From positions 1 through 8,247 of the forward strand of contig JAWXBI010000092.1 in NCBI GenBank assembly GCA_034439915.1: 8,247 bases of DNA. The letters are read 5' to 3'. Shown here piece by piece: positions 7,126 to 8,247 of the stretch (positions are counted from its first letter, which is position 1; each line of letters begins with the position of its first letter). The position numbers were made by a program, and so were the translations under genes. The DNA is from JADJLQ01 sp034439915 (GTDB taxonomy: Bacteria > Bacteroidota > Bacteroidia > Chitinophagales > Saprospiraceae). The notes beneath the pieces are model-generated. The model was not told the origin of the DNA. It did no database searches and saw nothing but the letters and a program-made list of their open reading frames with translations.

Positions 7126-7905
7126 TCAATTTTTAACGCTTTGGTCTAAGGGCTTACCCAATTGGATATAAAGGTTTTTTCGTCCTGCTTTGTCTTTGGT
7201 CAGAATTTCATGGGCAAATGCTGCCACCTGAAGGGCATGTTCCCTGGGTACGGAAATAACTCCGTCACCATCTGCCACCAATACATCTCCTGGTCTGACT
7301 AACACACCGCCAATAGTTATTGGTTTGTTGACCGACTCCAATTCGTTTCGCCCCGGTCTGATCCCCCTACCCCTTTCCATAAAATCCAGGTAAACGGGTA
7401 TTTGTTGTTTGATCAGTTCATCGGTATCTCGAATGCCTCCATTGGAAATAATTCCTCTGGCCCCTTTGCTTACCCAAAATAATCCATTGAAGGAACCCAC
7501 AGAACCTACGTCCCCATCACCTTGTACATCCAGGACAACCACGGATCCAGGTTTTAAAAACTCCACAAATGCTTCGGTGCTGATCTTGCCATACCAATCT
7601 CCTTCCCATTTCTGGAATTCTTCTTTGGCCATGGGGTTCTTAACAATCCTCGTCGTAGGCACATACCGAGCAGTGACGGCAATACCACAAAACACATGTT
7701 TCATGCTATCGATGTCTTTCCATAAGGCTTCAATACGCTGGTTCATCAATCCGGCATCACGCAGCCCGACCATATCCATGCCATCGGAGACATCCGCTAC
7801 CCTTAAGCCCTGATAAGCTTTGAGGATGCTCTCATCCGTAATTTTTTCCTGTGATTTTGCCCATCCGCAAAAACAAAATATAAAAAAGAAAATCAGACTT
7901 TTCAT
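7126..7905 (-). CDS. Exported RraA / HMG-aldolase-like family protein
   Basis: This is a 259-residue protein starting at the ATG at 7905. The frame is open back to an ATG at 8016, but those extra 37 codons are only the octamer repeat and spacer. Starting at 7905 gives a signal peptide (MKSLIFFFIFCFCGWAKSQ) and an AT-rich upstream region normal for the phylum. The RraA fold is shown by ADVSDGMD (37-44), GARGIISNGGIRD (148-160), RGIRPGRNELESVN (180-193) and GDVLVADGDGVISVPRE (207-221... region). Members include pyruvate aldolases acting on 4-hydroxy-4-methyl-2-oxoglutarate, and the RNase E inhibitor RraA. Arg159-Asp160 of the D-X20-R-D motif is present, but the acidic residue 21 positions earlier is Ser138. 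Export would place it in the periplasm or on the outer membrane, away from RNase E, so an RraA-type regulatory role is unlikely. TAAGTTTA at 7927-7934 (minus strand) is a weak -7 candidate. Confidence 0.9.
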   Translation of the reverse strand: MKSLIFFFIFCFCGWAKSQEKITDESILKAYQGLRVADVSDGMDMVGLRDAGLMNQRIEALWKDIDSMKHVFCGIAVTARYVPTTRIVKNPMAKEEFQKWEGDWYGKISTEAFVEFLKPGSVVVLDVQGDGDVGSVGSFNGLFWVSKGARGIISNGGIRDTDELIKQQIPVYLDFMERGRGIRPGRNELESVNKPITIGGVLVRPGDVLVADGDGVISVPREHALQVAAFAHEILTKDKAGRKNLYIQLGKPLDQSVKN

Positions 7906-7964
7906 AAACTTAAAATTTAAGATCAATAAACTTACGGAAAATGGACGAGGGCCGGGAGGTAAAT

Positions 7965-8012
7965 GTTGAATCGTTGAATTGTTGAATTGTTGAATCGTTG
8001 AATTGTCGATCC
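7965..8012. repeat. Octamer tandem repeat (GTTGAATY) x5 plus one degenerate copy
   Basis: Five units of GTTGAAT followed by C, T, T, C and T fill 7965-8004, and a diverged sixth unit (GTCGATCC) fills 8005-8012. The block directly abuts the 27-bp array. It lies 60-107 bases upstream of the ATG of the RraA-like gene, in what should be its promoter or leader. An 8-bp unit is not a multiple of three, so copy-number change would alter spacing and any frame reading through it. Confidence 0.9.
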
Positions 8013-8247
8013 TCATTTTTCATCCGATGCTTCGGATCTTCAATTGTTCATCCGATGCTTCGGATCTTCATTGTTCATCCGATGCTTCGGATCCTCATTG
8101 TTCATCCGATGCTTCGGATCTTCATTGTTCATCCGATGCTTCGGATCCTCATTGTTCATCCGATGCTTCGGATCCTCATTTTTCATCCGATGCTTCGGAT
8201 CTTCATTGTTCATCCGATGCTTCGGATCTTCATTGTTCATCCGATGC
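8011..8247. repeat. 27-bp tandem array, each unit with the same hairpin; runs off the right edge
   Basis: Complete units start at 8021, 8049, 8076, 8103, 8130, 8157, 8184 and 8211, and a ninth starting at 8238 is cut by the window end. The end of a preceding unit is visible at 8011-8020. The period is 27 bp except for the first unit, which has one extra base (28 bp). Every complete unit holds the palindrome ATCCGA-TGCT-TCGGAT, a six-pair stem with a four-base loop, with no change in any copy. Differences are confined to the ten-base linker: C or T at its second base, G or T near its end, and the inserted A in the first unit. No unique spacers exist, so this is not CRISPR. The array lies upstream of the RraA-like gene. 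Confidence 0.95.

Noticed and set aside
7906..8016. N-terminal extension of the RraA-like gene to the ATG at 8016
   Set aside because: The extra 37 codons translate the octamer repeat (STIQQFNNSTIQ) and spacer. The internal ATG at 7905 gives a proper signal peptide.
8011..8247. CRISPR array
   Set aside because: The period is 27 bp and the intervening ten bases are nearly identical in all units, so there are no unique spacers. No cas gene is in the window.

Overview
The window looks like chromosomal DNA of a member of the Bacteroidota, most probably a Saprospiraceae-like marine or sludge bacterium. The clues are a complete type IX secretion (T9SS) C-terminal sorting domain on one protein and large, cysteine-rich, exported multidomain proteins with PKD and HYR/Ig-like modules. 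AT-rich start regions without clear Shine-Dalgarno sites and several partial matches to the Bacteroidetes -33/-7 promoter (TTTG / TAnnTTTG) agree with this. The phylum is a confident call; the family is inference. All four genes I can support lie on the minus strand.

Layout in window coordinates. Positions 1-3227 hold the N-terminal 1075 codons of a very large secreted protein that runs off the left edge. It has a signal peptide, a PKD domain, five exact-length 82-residue six-cysteine repeats, two HYR-like domains and an 'NLVPNPSFE' domain. A 530-bp AT-rich gap (3228-3757) follows, with no gene I can defend. Positions 3758-5896 encode a 712-residue secreted beta-propeller-like protein with a T9SS sorting domain. 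A second gap (5897-6324) contains a sharply bounded GC-rich stretch with an 8-bp inverted repeat and open frames on both strands. Positions 6325-7086 encode a crotonase-family enzyme, and 7126-7905 an exported RraA/HMG-aldolase-like protein. The last two are 39 bp apart and probably co-transcribed, RraA-like first. From 7965 to the right edge the DNA is entirely tandem repeats: an octamer block, then a 27-bp array whose every unit holds the same short hairpin.

Functionally the left two thirds is a cell-surface or secreted adhesin-type locus, with two independent genes of the T9SS-exported style. The right third is a small metabolic pair. Its RraA-like member carries a signal peptide, while the crotonase does not, so the two proteins probably work in different compartments. 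I see no phage, insertion-sequence, CRISPR, tRNA or rRNA signature. The least explained items are the 27-bp hairpin array with its adjoining octamer repeat upstream of the RraA-like gene, and the GC-rich element at about 5985-6110.
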